Numbered from the stretch's first letter, positions 10,501 through 20,085 are shown. The stretch is DNA of 64,000 bases from Coleofasciculus sp. FACHB-1120 (GCF_014698845.1 NZ_JACJTV010000014.1:1-64000); one strand, 5' to 3'. A program made the numbers and translations. Notes: generated by a model not told the origin, from the letters alone.

Positions 10501-11445
10501 AAACTGGATAAGAAACGATTACTCATTGTCAGTGACGGTGCATTGCAGTATGTCCCCTTTGCAGCGCTACCATTACCAACGCAGGCAAGCACAGAAAACA
10601 AAGCAAGTTCTTCCACCTCACCGACTCCCCTGTTAGTCAATTACGAAATCGTCAACCTGCCCTCAGCCTCCACGCTAGCCGTTTTAAGACAAGAACAAGC
10701 TGGGCGCAAACCCGCTGCTAAAGCTGTGGCGGTGCTAGCCGATCCCGTCTTTGGCAGTGACGATGAGCGAGTCAATAAAGTAAAGGGGCAGGCAGACGAA
10801 CAGAATAGAGGAGAAAACCTTGCACTCCGCGCTTTAGCAAGATCCGCTAGAGAATCGGATGTCACTTTTAAGCGCCTACCCTTTACCCGGCAAGAAGCTG
10901 AGCAAATTCTATCCCTCGTACCAGCCGCAGAACGCAGGCAAGCCTTCGATTTTGCTGCCAATCGCGCCTCTGCAACCAACCCAGAACTCAGCCAATACCA
11001 GATCGTGCATTTTGCCACTCATGGTATCCTCAACAGCGTGCATCCAGAGTTATCAGGGGTGGTGCTGTCCCTGCTAGATGAAAAAGGCGAATCGCAGAAT
11101 GGTTTCTTGCGACTGCACGATGTTTTCAATCTCAACTTGCCAGCAGAACTGGTAGTGCTGAGTGCCTGCGAAACGGGATTAGGTGAAGAAGTCAAAGGCG
11201 AAGGATTAGTGGGCTTGACACGCGGCTTTATGTATGCAGGTGCGCCGCGAGTGGTAGTGAGTTTGTGGAGTGTTAGCGATCGCGCAACATCCGAGTTGAT
11301 GACCAAATTTTATAAAGGAATGCTGGGAAAAAACCTACAGCCAGCAGCCGCATTGCGAGCAGCACAGATAGAAATGTGGCAAAAAACGGAATGGAAAGCA
11401 CCCTATTACTGGGCAGCTTTCGTGCTGCAAGGCGAGTGGAAATAA
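7585..11445 (+). CDS. Exported TPR-CHAT domain protein
   Basis: A 1286-residue protein. The N terminus has a hydrophobic export or anchor segment (YRSLALFVAVLLLSSVRAQA) after a basic start. Residues about 70 to 740 are tandem tetratricopeptide repeats with recurrent ALEYHNQALSL, GETQKGLDFYNQALEIQ and ARVYSSLGDNQLS units. A coiled segment (about 790-850) follows, then a C-terminal CHAT domain. CHAT is a caspase-like fold; the expected catalytic dyad is visible as H1146 in VHFATHG and C1195 in LSACETG. The extreme C terminus (APYYWAAFVLQGEW) is typical of CHAT. Cyanobacteria carry many such proteins; substrates are mostly unknown. It stands alone, with no CRISPR genes nearby, so it is not a Craspase-type partner. 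Confidence 0.93.
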   Translation: MVKRSKRQLIGWRSLSFLLPISFSASIYRSLALFVAVLLLSSVRAQATNVSIAQQPATSSPNATTTDEQQTYEQGLQLIKQGQQLEKQGTVEQRQQALAKYEEALSIWQQLAVNEAPPYEARSWEALTLSLIGTIYNVDQDEPQKALDYFERGLAVRRELKNRLQAAIARASTDNAGSNSDDQQKLLDSYKQALVSTSIGEATLLDLLGHAYFNLREMQKALEYHNQALSLFRAEKQALPEAITLKNIGDVYFNLGETQKGLDFYNQALEIQRAEKDTDAQAKTLQHIGLRYRNLGESQQALAAYNQALELQRERKDLAEQADILSSIGSLYYGLGQYQKARDSYNLALELQQTAQRNLSGTALTFNLSQQAEILTGIADTAYLDGLGDPAKVLNLYNQARSLYQKAGNRPKEALLLYYISFVYDQLGETQKALNFLNQALVLHRAMSYAEGEASTLRQIADIYNSMGEPQQALDFYNQALDIQHRVNDHYNQAVTLYKIARVYSSLGDNQLSIDTYNQALEIFKSIGERTRRAMTLMEIGSVYQKAKDYQKSLDYHNQALALAKQTNNFSLQATVLASMVVPYELLKDYPKAFDAANQILLLSRQQTNSELEAAYFVMRGRIYLASGDYPKALEATEKAVARHRKARFRLGEANALRNLGKIYNSLKQYEKALSTYDRDLELRQLLGDRTGEADTLYNVAITQRDKGNLNEARTQIEAAIKIVEDIRIRVTSQELRTSYFASVQNYYQFYIDVLMQLHKKDPSQGYDALALQASERARARSLLELLTEANANIRQGAEPKLLEQERTLQQKLDALEKRRVELYSGNPTKEQVEKIERERENLLEEYRQVQAQIRATSPRYAALTQPKPLTLAEIQQQVLDDDTLLLEYSLGEERSYLWAVTKTGITSYELPIRAEIELAARGFYELLNTPGYSLETRKPTDKRGGIEVELAPASTEVVTKLSQMLLGQVAGKLDKKRLLIVSDGALQYVPFAALPLPTQASTENKASSSTSPTPLLVNYEIVNLPSASTLAVLRQEQAGRKPAAKAVAVLADPVFGSDDERVNKVKGQADEQNRGENLALRALARSARESDVTFKRLPFTRQEAEQILSLVPAAERRQAFDFAANRASATNPELSQYQIVHFATHGILNSVHPELSGVVLSLLDEKGESQNGFLRLHDVFNLNLPAELVVLSACETGLGEEVKGEGLVGLTRGFMYAGAPRVVVSLWSVSDRATSELMTKFYKGMLGKNLQPAAALRAAQIEMWQKTEWKAPYYWAAFVLQGEWK

Positions 11446-11778
11446 CAGAATAATCGCGATCGCCAAAATCCGTTCTACCCAAAACTTCATCAACCTAGGT
11501 AAAGTAGCAGCACTAAGTTATCAATGTGTTCTGAGGTAATTTTGATGAAGTTGAACATTGTCCACCTTCAACACATTGTCTGCTCATCTGAACAGGGTAA
11601 GAAATATCCTTCTATAGATTTTATCAGTTTTTTGGATATAAACTATACCGACAGTCTGTTTTTTGTCAAATACTCTACTAAATCCGCCCTCAGGCGGATA
11701 TTGTTACAAGGATTACAAAGTATTTTTACTTATATGCTAGATACGAGAAAACCTTTTTATTATGAAGAGTTGCCGTCT

Positions 11779-12354
11779 ATGAGGATCGTATGTAGTCGGT
11801 ATAAACCACTTACAACTAAAAAAATTTTAGTTGCCATGTTGATTAGTTTGGTGTCTGGAACGGGATGCAGTGTACAAAAGACTCAAGCTGTTGACTTATC
11901 AAAACAACAGACTCAGACGGTTGGCTGGGTAGAGAAAGCAAAAATTCCTGGCGTTGAAAAAGAGATCAAAGCAAAGCTCGATACAGGCGCGACAACTACC
12001 TCTATTAATGCCGAAATCTTAGAAGCTCCAGATGAAGAGACCGAATCTGGCGGAATGATTAAATTCCGATTTCTAGATGGAGAAGGAAACAAAGAAATTT
12101 TCGAGCGTCCAATTGTGCGGTGGGTTCGCATCAAGAGTCGTGAAGGTGCTGATATACGCCGCCCTGTGGTGCGAATGAAATTGTGTGTTGCGGGTCGGTG
12201 GATTGAAGAAGAGGTCAACCTTGCAGATCGAGACGATTTCAACTATCCAATCTTAATTGGACGCAATATGTTGAAGCAAGGAAAACTGGTTGTGAATTCT
12301 TCTGTGACTTTCACCGCAGAGCCATCATGTCCAGCAAAGGAAGAACAGCAGTGA
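11779..12354 (+). CDS. Retropepsin-like putative 'ATP-dependent zinc protease' lipoprotein
   Basis: Member of the RimB/Zn_protease family (PF05618). Despite the family name, the motif KLDTGATTTSI is the DTGA signature of retropepsin-type aspartic proteases, and the C-terminal PILIGRNML fits the same fold. The ATG at 11779 yields a leader with a lipobox (LISLVSGTGC), preceded by GAAGAG as ribosome site. The frame is open back to 11524, but that 85-codon extension is not family-like. It overlaps the next gene by four bases if the latter starts at GTG 12351. In this family the protease works together with an ATP-grasp ligase, which is two genes downstream here. Confidence 0.85.
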   Translation: MRIVCSRYKPLTTKKILVAMLISLVSGTGCSVQKTQAVDLSKQQTQTVGWVEKAKIPGVEKEIKAKLDTGATTTSINAEILEAPDEETESGGMIKFRFLDGEGNKEIFERPIVRWVRIKSREGADIRRPVVRMKLCVAGRWIEEEVNLADRDDFNYPILIGRNMLKQGKLVVNSSVTFTAEPSCPAKEEQQ

Positions 12355-13979
12355 ATCGTACCTTTCGCGCCGTCCTCTTAGCGTTGTTTTTAACAGCAAT
12401 CGGACTCGCTATTTTTTTCCATAAGGTGATGAACTCAGATGTGCCACTGTTTCCCAACCAAACCTACAACAGTTGGTATGTTGAGGCAAAGCTATCTTTG
12501 AATTCAGAACAATTCGGGCTGGAGTCAGAGGAAGCGCTACCAAGTACCCTTCAGTTTCATCTTCCTCAAGCATCTCAGCGCTATGAGATTGTAAAGGAAG
12601 ATTTTGTTAATGAGGGCTTCGAGCGCCAGATCGGGACTTTGAAGGATTCATCAGACCGAGTGGCTATCTTCACAAGACAAGATGATACTGGCAACAAATC
12701 TATATTTTATCGAGCCGTTATTCGTAGGCGAGATAACGTTAAACCTGGAATTGAGGAAGTTCCCATTTCAGGGCGACGGTTGGTGGATAAACAACTGGTT
12801 GCATTTGGCGAAAATACCGATAGAGTTCGGGACAATCGGAAAGAGAATCTGCCAACTGCGGAGATTAACTCTCTCTTGAACGAGGCTAAAAAGGAGTCGA
12901 GCGATCCCCTGACTTTCGCAAAGAAAATCTATCAACTAGCTCTGAATACAGATGACATCAGAGTTCAAGCTATCCGCAGAAATTTGAGAAAGGAGGAATC
13001 GATCACACAATTAGTGGCATTTCTGTTGAACCAAGAGAAGGTTCCGGCGCGGGTTGGGAATGGCATTTACTTGAGGAGTGAAGAGGTCTATTCGACCGAT
13101 TTTGTTCGGTGGTTAGAGGTCAAGGATGGCGATCGCTGGCTAGCCTTCGATCCGATAAACTACGGTTTCGGAGAGCAAGACCGCTATCTCACTTGGTGGT
13201 ACGGTTCAGATCGGGTTATACAAGCAAAAGGAGCAGACGATATCGCTTTAGAAGTCGTTGTCCAACCCAATACTGACAATGGGCTTACACGAGCGGTTTG
13301 GCGAGGCAGGAGAGTATCAAATCTATTTTTAGAGTACTCCTTCCTTAAGTTACCCCTGACGAGCCAACGAGTTTTTCAAGTCCTTGTTCTAGTTCCTATC
13401 GGCGCTCTAATCATCTCCATTTTGCACCAGATGTTTGGGTTGAAAACCTTCGGTACATTCACACCGATCCTGATTTCTCTCGCCTTTCGGCAGACTGGAT
13501 TGTTTGTCGGCATTCCAATGTTCATTCTGGTTGTGATTATCGGGCTTTTGATTCGCGGCTACCTGAATCGATTGCAACTGTTGATCGTGCCTAGACTCGC
13601 CGCAATTTTAACCGCAACCGTGTTGATAGTCGGCTTGCTAGCCGTCATCATGCAAAATCTCGGTATTAATTTAGGCTTATCCGTTGCTTTGTTTCCGATT
13701 GTGATTCTGGCTATGACGATCGAGCGAGCAGCTTTGATGTGGGAAGAAAACGGTGCAAAGGAAACGATCGTTGCCGGACTGGGCACCGTTTTAGCAGCTT
13801 CGATCGGGTATTTCTGCATGATTAATGACTATGTGCAGCATTGGGCATTTGTCTTCCCGGAACTGTTGCTGTTGGTTTTAGGCGTAAATATCCTCGTCGG
13901 GCGCTACAACGGCTACAAGCTCATTGAATATTTCCGATTTTTGTCATTACAGCGGCAGTTGAATCAAACACAGGGGTAA
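12351..13979 (+). CDS. Inactive transglutaminase fused to seven transmembrane helices
   Basis: The first half is a periplasmic region after one N-terminal membrane helix (AVLLALFLTAIGLAIFF), containing a transglutaminase-like domain (AFLLNQEKVPARVGNGIYL, VKDGDRWLAFDP) in which I see no obvious catalytic Cys. The second half has about seven hydrophobic helices, starting at VFQVLVLVPIGALIISIL. This matches the 7TM_transglut family, normally encoded beside the ATP-grasp ligase and DTGA protease found here. GTG 12351 overlaps the upstream stop (GTGA) and has AAGGAAG before it; an in-frame ATG at 12327 is also possible. Likely the membrane scaffold of the three-gene system. Confidence 0.87.
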   Translation: MNRTFRAVLLALFLTAIGLAIFFHKVMNSDVPLFPNQTYNSWYVEAKLSLNSEQFGLESEEALPSTLQFHLPQASQRYEIVKEDFVNEGFERQIGTLKDSSDRVAIFTRQDDTGNKSIFYRAVIRRRDNVKPGIEEVPISGRRLVDKQLVAFGENTDRVRDNRKENLPTAEINSLLNEAKKESSDPLTFAKKIYQLALNTDDIRVQAIRRNLRKEESITQLVAFLLNQEKVPARVGNGIYLRSEEVYSTDFVRWLEVKDGDRWLAFDPINYGFGEQDRYLTWWYGSDRVIQAKGADDIALEVVVQPNTDNGLTRAVWRGRRVSNLFLEYSFLKLPLTSQRVFQVLVLVPIGALIISILHQMFGLKTFGTFTPILISLAFRQTGLFVGIPMFILVVIIGLLIRGYLNRLQLLIVPRLAAILTATVLIVGLLAVIMQNLGINLGLSVALFPIVILAMTIERAALMWEENGAKETIVAGLGTVLAASIGYFCMINDYVQHWAFVFPELLLLVLGVNILVGRYNGYKLIEYFRFLSLQRQLNQTQG

Positions 13980-13982
13980 ACT

Positions 13983-14978
13983 ATGTTTCCATTTTCACTG
14001 CGGCGTCACGGCATCCTAGGAATCAACGCTCGCAATTTAGACTATCTCTTCCCTAATAATCCACGTCGGCTCTATCGTTATGCTGACTGTAAGCTAGAAA
14101 CAAAAAAACTTGCTCAATCCATTGGTGTGCCTGTTCCAGAAACCTATGGAGTTATTACATTCCAACATGAGGTAAAGAAGTTATCAAACATCGTTGGAGA
14201 ACACAAATCTTTTGTGATTAAACCGGCTCAAGGAAGTGGCGGCGATGGCATTGTCGTGATTAGCGACGTAACGGAAAAAGGCTACCGCAAAGCTAGTGGT
14301 TCAATTCTTGAAGCGGGAGACTTGCAATATCACATTTACAACATCCTCAGTGGAATGTTTTCCCTAGGAGGACAAAGCGATCGGGCAATTGTTGAATATA
14401 CCGTGCAGTTCGATCCAATTTTTGATGAAATTGCCTATCAAGGTGTCCCTGATATTCGGGTAATTGTTTACCGAGGTGTCCCAGCAATGGGAATGTTGCG
14501 TCTTCCCACGCGGGCTTCTGATGGTAAAGCTAATTTACATAGAGGGGGTGTGGGTGTCGGTATCGATCTAGCAACGGGCACGACACTGGCTGGTATCCAG
14601 AAAGACCGCTATATCGACAACCATCCTGAAACAGGGCATTCGTTGCGCGATCGCAAAATCCCTCATTGGCAAACTATCTTGGAGATGGCTGCCAAGTTAG
14701 GCGATAAAACAGAATTTGGCTATCTCGGCGTTGATATTGTTCTGGATCGAGAAAAAGGACCGCTGTTACTGGAGATAAACGCACGCCCCGGACTGGCAAT
14801 CCAAATTGCCAATCGAGAGGGACTGATTGGGCGACTTGAAACAATTGACTGTGCTTTGCCAAAACTATCGGGAATTCCAGAAAAAATTAAGTTTGCCCAA
14901 GAAACATTCGCGGTGGAAACGTCTTTATTTAGGAAGATAACAGTTCTCAACGATAAAGCTAAAACTCTGACTAAATAA
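13983..14978 (+). CDS. RimK-related alpha-L-glutamate ligase-like ATP-grasp protein
   Basis: A 331-residue ATP-grasp ligase that starts 3 bases after the 7TM gene, with AGGGG six bases before its ATG. Features: FVIKPAQGSGGDGIVVI (ATP-binding Lys and glycine-rich loop), PDIRVIVYRGVPAMGMLRLP, YLGVDIVL, and LLLEINARPGLAIQIANR with the metal-binding Glu and Asn. It belongs to the rimK_rel_E_lig group. Related RimK enzymes add glutamates to a ribosomal protein; the target of this branch is unknown. Operon order is protease, 7TM protein, ligase. Confidence 0.9.
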   Translation: MFPFSLRRHGILGINARNLDYLFPNNPRRLYRYADCKLETKKLAQSIGVPVPETYGVITFQHEVKKLSNIVGEHKSFVIKPAQGSGGDGIVVISDVTEKGYRKASGSILEAGDLQYHIYNILSGMFSLGGQSDRAIVEYTVQFDPIFDEIAYQGVPDIRVIVYRGVPAMGMLRLPTRASDGKANLHRGGVGVGIDLATGTTLAGIQKDRYIDNHPETGHSLRDRKIPHWQTILEMAAKLGDKTEFGYLGVDIVLDREKGPLLLEINARPGLAIQIANREGLIGRLETIDCALPKLSGIPEKIKFAQETFAVETSLFRKITVLNDKAKTLTK

Positions 14979-15151
14979 GGGGTACAGCTATCATTTTTAA
15001 CATAAATACAGTTGCCGCAACGGATATAACCTTTGCCTGCTCAGATTCCTCGAAATATTAAAGCGATCGCTGCCGTAAGGCTTGATGTGGTCATCGTTTG
15101 TGTCGGTACTTGCTCAGCGAATGAATGAGAGCGATCGCACTTCCAACTTCC

Positions 15152-16936
15152 TTATAAGCTAACGGGTAGACGAACTGTGAAACTAGACCCCATCCCTTCC
15201 TGACTTTCTACAGTAATGTCACCCCCCATCATCTGGCAGAAGTGGCGGCTAATCGCCAACCCTAGTCCAGTACCCCCATACTTTTTCGTAGTCGAGGCAT
15301 CTCCTTGTATGAAGGCTTGAAACAATTGCTGTTGTTGTTCATCCGAGATCCCAATCCCAGTATCGGCAACCCGAAAAAGGATGAAGGACGTTTTTAAGGA
15401 TGAAGGATTTAGGGTCAAGGATGAATCAGAGTTTCGGGTTTTTAGGTTTGCTGCTGATAGTTGACTCTGGGCGATCGCGCTTTCATCTTTCTGCACCGTC
15501 AGCGTCACTTTACCTTGTTCGGTAAACTTTGCAGCATTGGAGAGCAAATTAAACAATATCTGCCGTACCTTAATCTGGTCAGCGTACATGGTGCCCAGAT
15601 TCTCGTCACAATGAACCTCTAAGACATTTCTATTCTTCTCTACCAACGGTTTTACTGTAATAACAACGCCAATAATCAACGTTTTGATATCAAACGTCTC
15701 CGGGTAGAAAGTCATTTTCCCGGCTTCAACCTTCGACAAGTCAAGGATGTCATTAATCAGTGCCAACAGATGTTTGCCAGAAGAGTTAATTGATTGAAGA
15801 TCGCTAACAAAAGCCTCATCGCTTAAGCCGATATCCTGGGCATCTTCTTCGAGAAGTTGGCTCAAGTTAATGATGGCATTCAATGACATACGCATCTCGT
15901 GGCTGATCTTTGCCAGAAACTGGCTTTTAGAGCTATTCGCAGCTTCAGCGAATTCTTTCGCTTGTTCCAATTCTTGGGTACGTTCGGCTACCCGTGCGAT
16001 GAGATGATTGAGAGAAGTGGCTAATGACCCAATTTCATCGTCAGTTGTGACGGGGGCACGCAGGTCAAAATTTGAGTCCTGTGCCACCTGCTGAGCCACC
16101 TGAGTAACGGTGACGATGGGCTGTGCGATCGCGCGACTGGTACGCAACGCCATTATCCCGGCGATCGCTACCGAAACCAGCATACTCAGGATAACAATTA
16201 GTTTCCCTAGTCGTTGGGCATCCTCCATCACTTCTGCCCCTTGCTGCTCCTGCTTTTGAGCAATGTCAAGGATACGGCTCAATTCGGTGTTGAAGCGCTC
16301 TAAGGTCATTGCTGACTCCCCACGGATCGCCATGAGTAGTTGCCGTCGCGCTGACTCGACCGCCTCTGACTGCAATTGCGATCGGTCAATTTGCTGCAAG
16401 CTGGACTCAGTTTGCTGAGTGTAGGAGTCTAAAGTAGTCGTGTAAGCCTGTAATAATCCCTGTAACGTGTCGGGGGTTGCGGCTAACCAGACAGGGTTGC
16501 TCTGGATGAACCGTTCAATTTCTCCCCTCAACTTCTGAGTCCTGGCAACACAGTCAAAAAATTGGGCTTTTTCCGATTGCAGCTGTTGTGAATCCTCTAG
16601 TACAGCCGCTAAATGTGAACCATGTAATTGTACTTCGACGACTGCATCCTTAAAATTTGCTAGCAGTTGCGCTTGTACGTGGGCATCATTGAGTTGCTTG
16701 ATGCCTTGATCCTGGTAGTAGTCCGCGATTCCCAACCCAGTCAAGGAACCGAAAAAGCCAATTGCAATTGCGAGGAAATACCCGTAGCCAATTTTTTGGT
16801 GGATGCCCCAGGAACCGGCTCTCGGCTTCCAAGGTAAGAGATATTTTAGCAGGCGGCTCTCTGTCGAGAGCTGCTGCGCTAAAACTTTTTGGCTCTGTGT
16901 ATTGTCGTCAGAAGCGGTTGGCTCTTGAGGTTGCAT
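15152..16936 (-). CDS. Membrane sensor histidine kinase (HAMP-HisKA-HATPase)
   Basis: 594 residues: cytoplasmic N terminus, membrane helix ([22 protein letters not shown]), a periplasmic helical sensor of about 170 residues, a second helix ([19 protein letters not shown]), a HAMP domain, a coiled linker, then the kinase. The phosphoacceptor is H346 in [11 protein letters not shown]; the ATPase has [10 protein letters not shown] (N box), DTGIGIS (G1) and [10 protein letters not shown] (G2). There is no receiver domain and no neighbouring response regulator, so the partner must be encoded elsewhere. The H-box reads HEMRMSLN where HEMRTPLN is usual, a small departure. Divergent from the SIMPL gene. 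Confidence 0.93.
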   Translation of the reverse strand: MQPQEPTASDDNTQSQKVLAQQLSTESRLLKYLLPWKPRAGSWGIHQKIGYGYFLAIAIGFFGSLTGLGIADYYQDQGIKQLNDAHVQAQLLANFKDAVVEVQLHGSHLAAVLEDSQQLQSEKAQFFDCVARTQKLRGEIERFIQSNPVWLAATPDTLQGLLQAYTTTLDSYTQQTESSLQQIDRSQLQSEAVESARRQLLMAIRGESAMTLERFNTELSRILDIAQKQEQQGAEVMEDAQRLGKLIVILSMLVSVAIAGIMALRTSRAIAQPIVTVTQVAQQVAQDSNFDLRAPVTTDDEIGSLATSLNHLIARVAERTQELEQAKEFAEAANSSKSQFLAKISHEMRMSLNAIINLSQLLEEDAQDIGLSDEAFVSDLQSINSSGKHLLALINDILDLSKVEAGKMTFYPETFDIKTLIIGVVITVKPLVEKNRNVLEVHCDENLGTMYADQIKVRQILFNLLSNAAKFTEQGKVTLTVQKDESAIAQSQLSAANLKTRNSDSSLTLNPSSLKTSFILFRVADTGIGISDEQQQQLFQAFIQGDASTTKKYGGTGLGLAISRHFCQMMGGDITVESQEGMGSSFTVRLPVSL

Positions 16937-17195
16937 CAGCAGAAATTCCTTGCCTTACCGCTAAAAATGACCAAATCAGCCCAGCCAGTCAAATCGGTTT
17001 CAGTCTCGATCGACATTTAGCTCCACTTCTTTTATAACAGCACCACCGTTGACCCGATCTACTTTAGATCGCCTTTGAAATAAGATCGAGGGAAGATGTT
17101 AAGTTTCCAAAACTGTAACCTAAAGCACTACTCGAAAGCTACAGTGCCAGATTAGAAACACGAGATTATTTGTGTTCTAATTTGTGTTCTAAAAG

Positions 17196-17942
17196 ATGAA
17201 TCGCCCTCTCCGGTATAGTTCTAAGTCGAATCGCTGGAATCGTGTAAAAATTATCTCTTTAACGCTGAGTATTCTCAGCTTGAGTGCCTGCCAATCTGCC
17301 CCGACGCTAGAGAAACTACCCAGAACCCTCACTGTCTCCGGCAAAGGAGATGTCAGCATTTCCACAACGATTATGGAAGCACGTTTGGGTGTTGAAGTTC
17401 AGGGGAAAACTTCTCAGGAAGTTCAGCAGCAAGTAGCCCAACGCTCTTCTGCGGTAGTGAAACTGCTGAAATCCCGTCAGGTGGAAGAACTAAAAACGAC
17501 TGGGATTACTCTCGCCCCTAACTATAGTTTCAAAGACGGTAAGCAAACCCTGAATGGATATATCGGCACCAACATTGTAAGTTTTCGGACTGGTCATGAA
17601 AAAGCTGGGGCGCTGTTAGATGAAGCCATCAAAGCCGGTGCAACGCGAATTGATGGCGTTAATCTTGTTGCTGCGGATGAAGCGATCGCGCAGGCTCAAC
17701 AGGAAGCGATTAAAGAAGCCTCCGAAGACGCCCAAAAGCAAGCGGCTGCCGCTTTGGGGGCACTCGCTCTCAATCAGCGAGAAATTGTCAGCATTCAAAT
17801 CAATGGAGTCAATCCGCCGCAGCCAGTCATCGCCTCCGAGCAGGCTTTATTATCAGTGCGAAATCAGGCAGCAGCTAACACGCCGGTTGTAGGTGGCGAA
17901 CAGAAAGTTCTTTCATCCGTTACGCTGCAAATTCGCTATTAA
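17196..17942 (+). CDS. SIMPL (DUF541) domain lipoprotein
   Basis: A 248-residue predicted lipoprotein: basic start, hydrophobic core, lipobox ILSLSACQ. The mature part begins RTLTVSGKGDVSI and contains ARLGVEVQGKTSQEVQQQV and DEAIKAGATRIDGVNL, the repeated-helix pattern of SIMPL proteins. These are exported, often linked to oxidative stress or envelope roles, with no known enzyme activity. A short direct repeat (TTGTGTTCTAA) sits just upstream of the start, at about 17170-17191. Ends 15 bases from a convergent gene. Confidence 0.9.
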   Translation: MNRPLRYSSKSNRWNRVKIISLTLSILSLSACQSAPTLEKLPRTLTVSGKGDVSISTTIMEARLGVEVQGKTSQEVQQQVAQRSSAVVKLLKSRQVEELKTTGITLAPNYSFKDGKQTLNGYIGTNIVSFRTGHEKAGALLDEAIKAGATRIDGVNLVAADEAIAQAQQEAIKEASEDAQKQAAAALGALALNQREIVSIQINGVNPPQPVIASEQALLSVRNQAAANTPVVGGEQKVLSSVTLQIRY

Positions 17943-17957
17943 CTATTAAAGAGCAGC

Positions 17958-18341
17958 TTAACGTTTCAGGATGCGTCCAATCCAAATCACGGCTAAAATC
18001 CCTAACCCAAACCAGATAGCCACCACAATAATGGCAGCAATCCAGTTTGTGGGTTTATCTTCAGCGATCGCGCTTGTTGCTCTTTCCCGACAATCCGCCA
18101 TCACTGCCGGAGGAATCATCTTCAGTACCAGCCAAATTCCCAACGGCACAATAATCAGATCGTCTAGATAACCAATGATTGGGATAAAATCTGGAATGAG
18201 ATCGATCGGACTGAAAGCATAAGCGACGATAAACCCAGCCAATATCCTCGCATACCAAGGAACTCTAGGATCTTTACAAGCCAAGTAAATTGCGTAGGTT
18301 TCTTTTTTCAACCGATGGAGCTGTTGTTTCCATCCCTGCAT
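17958..18341 (-). CDS. YkvA family (DUF1232) membrane protein
   Basis: 127 residues. The DUF1232 core is DPRVPWYARILAGFIVAYAF, then SPIDLIPDFIPIIGYLDD and LIIVPLGIWLVLKMIPP, which form two hydrophobic segments; a third helix follows near the C terminus (IAAIIVVAIWFGLGILAVIW). Family members are small membrane proteins of unknown function. No operon partner is apparent. Confidence 0.92.
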   Translation of the reverse strand: MQGWKQQLHRLKKETYAIYLACKDPRVPWYARILAGFIVAYAFSPIDLIPDFIPIIGYLDDLIIVPLGIWLVLKMIPPAVMADCRERATSAIAEDKPTNWIAAIIVVAIWFGLGILAVIWIGRILKR

Positions 18342-18394
18342 CTGCGTTGACCTGAATGAACGTTAAACGCTAATGAAGCTGTAGCGATCGGTGA

Positions 18395-20002
18395 CTACAA
18401 TACTTGAATAAGTTGCCACTCTCGGACTTTCCCGATTGGTCGGTAAGGCAAAGATAAATTGGCGAGTTGTTCTGACCTAATCCAAGCGTAGCTAGACGGT
18501 TGCAGCTCTGAAACTTGTTTAACCTGTTTCCCCAAATCGGGAGTGTAAAAGCATAGTAGCACTCCAGTTTTTCCCGTTCCTCTGATCCAATTCACTGGCT
18601 GAGTTTGTAACACAGTGGCAATTTCAGGCTGCTGCAATAATGCCTTGATCTCAGAGTTGTAATCTCCAATTAAACCCGTGCTTCCAGCTACGGTTAAAGC
18701 AAACCAAGGCCCTACCAACCAAGCTGCCAACCAATAACGAGCCGTTAAAAACTTTTTGCCAAAGTAATAACGACCCATCCACACGACTGGTAACATTAGC
18801 CAACCCAACCCCAAACCAAGAGCGATCGCTCCATACTTTTGCATTTGTGCGTCCCCTTTTACGCCAGGAATCGGGACGCCACTGTACAACGCCACACCTG
18901 CTAACACCAGCAAACAAGCTAACCCCCCAAAGGCATAACTGAGATTCTGAGGAAGCCATTTTCGCGGCGATTTGTCCTCATAAATTCTGGCAAGCCAATC
19001 CAAAGCGAGTCCTGCCAACAAAGCTACAAAAGGATAAAGAGCCAAGGCATAATGGGGCAAACGAGTTGAGAAAAAACTGAGTTCTACAAACAGAATCAGA
19101 GGGAGAACAACTAATATTAGCTGCTGTCGAGGAAGTAGATTTCGTAAACAAATGCCTATGCCTAACAGACTGAATAGAGGCCAGGGAAACGCTTTGGCTG
19201 GAATATTCCAAAAATAGTAAGACCAAGTATTTCCATCACTTTCATCTGAGCTAAGTCTAAAAATAAACCAAAATAATTCCTGAAAAGTATTTTCTTTATA
19301 GTGCAGCCAGCCATTCAGAATCCAGATGATTGTCAGGCTGAAGCCAACTGCCAAGCCTAAATAGAGCATGGGATTCGAGAGATGTCTGTGACGACGATGC
19401 TCCCAAATCAGGTAAGGCAACAGAGCGATCGCTGGCAAAAAAATCATATAGCTTCTGATTAAGAAGCCCAGACCCAAACTCACACCAGCGATAAAGCTCC
19501 AAATCCCCCGATATTTTGGATGTAATTCAGCTTTTAATAAAGACCAAATCCCCAAAAGTGCCATGCAAACCATCGGCACATCTGGAACTGCTAAGCGACT
19601 ATATTGAAACCAAAAAAACTCAACACTTAGAATTGCTGCTGCTAACCACGCGGCTCGTTTATTTAACAAAATTGTCCCAATTTCATAGACCAGTAGCACA
19701 CTCATCATGCCAGCAATAATACTTGGTAGTCGGGCAGTTGCCTCACTAATCCCGAATAGCCAGAACGAACTAGCAATCAACCAATAGGAGCCGGGAGTTT
19801 TACCATAATTAGTGATAGAGGGCTTTAACCAGTTGCCAGACTCCACCATCAATTTGGCTCGCCAAGAGTAAAGTCCCTCATCATGAGCCATCAGGCTTTG
19901 CTGTTCGTGACTAAATAGCAATAAAGGGGCTAACCAAAGCAACAAGGTCAAATAGGGCAATAATGCCTGTAGACGAGGGCTTTTAAGCATTTGACTTCTC
20001 AT
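18395..20002 (-). CDS. GT39-family (ArnT-like) integral membrane glycosyltransferase
   Basis: About 535 residues with 10 or more membrane helices. The first extracytoplasmic loop carries AHDEGLYSWRAK, the acidic DE motif typical of GT-C enzymes such as ArnT and PMT, followed by ITNYGKTPGSYWL and ATARLPSIIAG. Such enzymes transfer a sugar from a polyprenyl-phosphate donor to lipid, glycan or protein on the outer face of the membrane; the acceptor here is unknown. The start is ambiguous: ATG at 20002, the next ATG at 19990 (MLKSP) with AGAAG before it, or TTG at 20005. Its terminal region lies 53 bases from the DUF1232 gene on the same strand. Confidence 0.9.
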   Translation of the reverse strand: MRSQMLKSPRLQALLPYLTLLLWLAPLLLFSHEQQSLMAHDEGLYSWRAKLMVESGNWLKPSITNYGKTPGSYWLIASSFWLFGISEATARLPSIIAGMMSVLLVYEIGTILLNKRAAWLAAAILSVEFFWFQYSRLAVPDVPMVCMALLGIWSLLKAELHPKYRGIWSFIAGVSLGLGFLIRSYMIFLPAIALLPYLIWEHRRHRHLSNPMLYLGLAVGFSLTIIWILNGWLHYKENTFQELFWFIFRLSSDESDGNTWSYYFWNIPAKAFPWPLFSLLGIGICLRNLLPRQQLILVVLPLILFVELSFFSTRLPHYALALYPFVALLAGLALDWLARIYEDKSPRKWLPQNLSYAFGGLACLLVLAGVALYSGVPIPGVKGDAQMQKYGAIALGLGLGWLMLPVVWMGRYYFGKKFLTARYWLAAWLVGPWFALTVAGSTGLIGDYNSEIKALLQQPEIATVLQTQPVNWIRGTGKTGVLLCFYTPDLGKQVKQVSELQPSSYAWIRSEQLANLSLPYRPIGKVREWQLIQVL

Positions 20003-20085
20003 CAAGCGGTCATTATTTTCAGGTAAAAATTAGCTGAGAAGATTTTAAGTTTTTTCATCCAAGCTTTTTTGGTGATCCTCACAAA

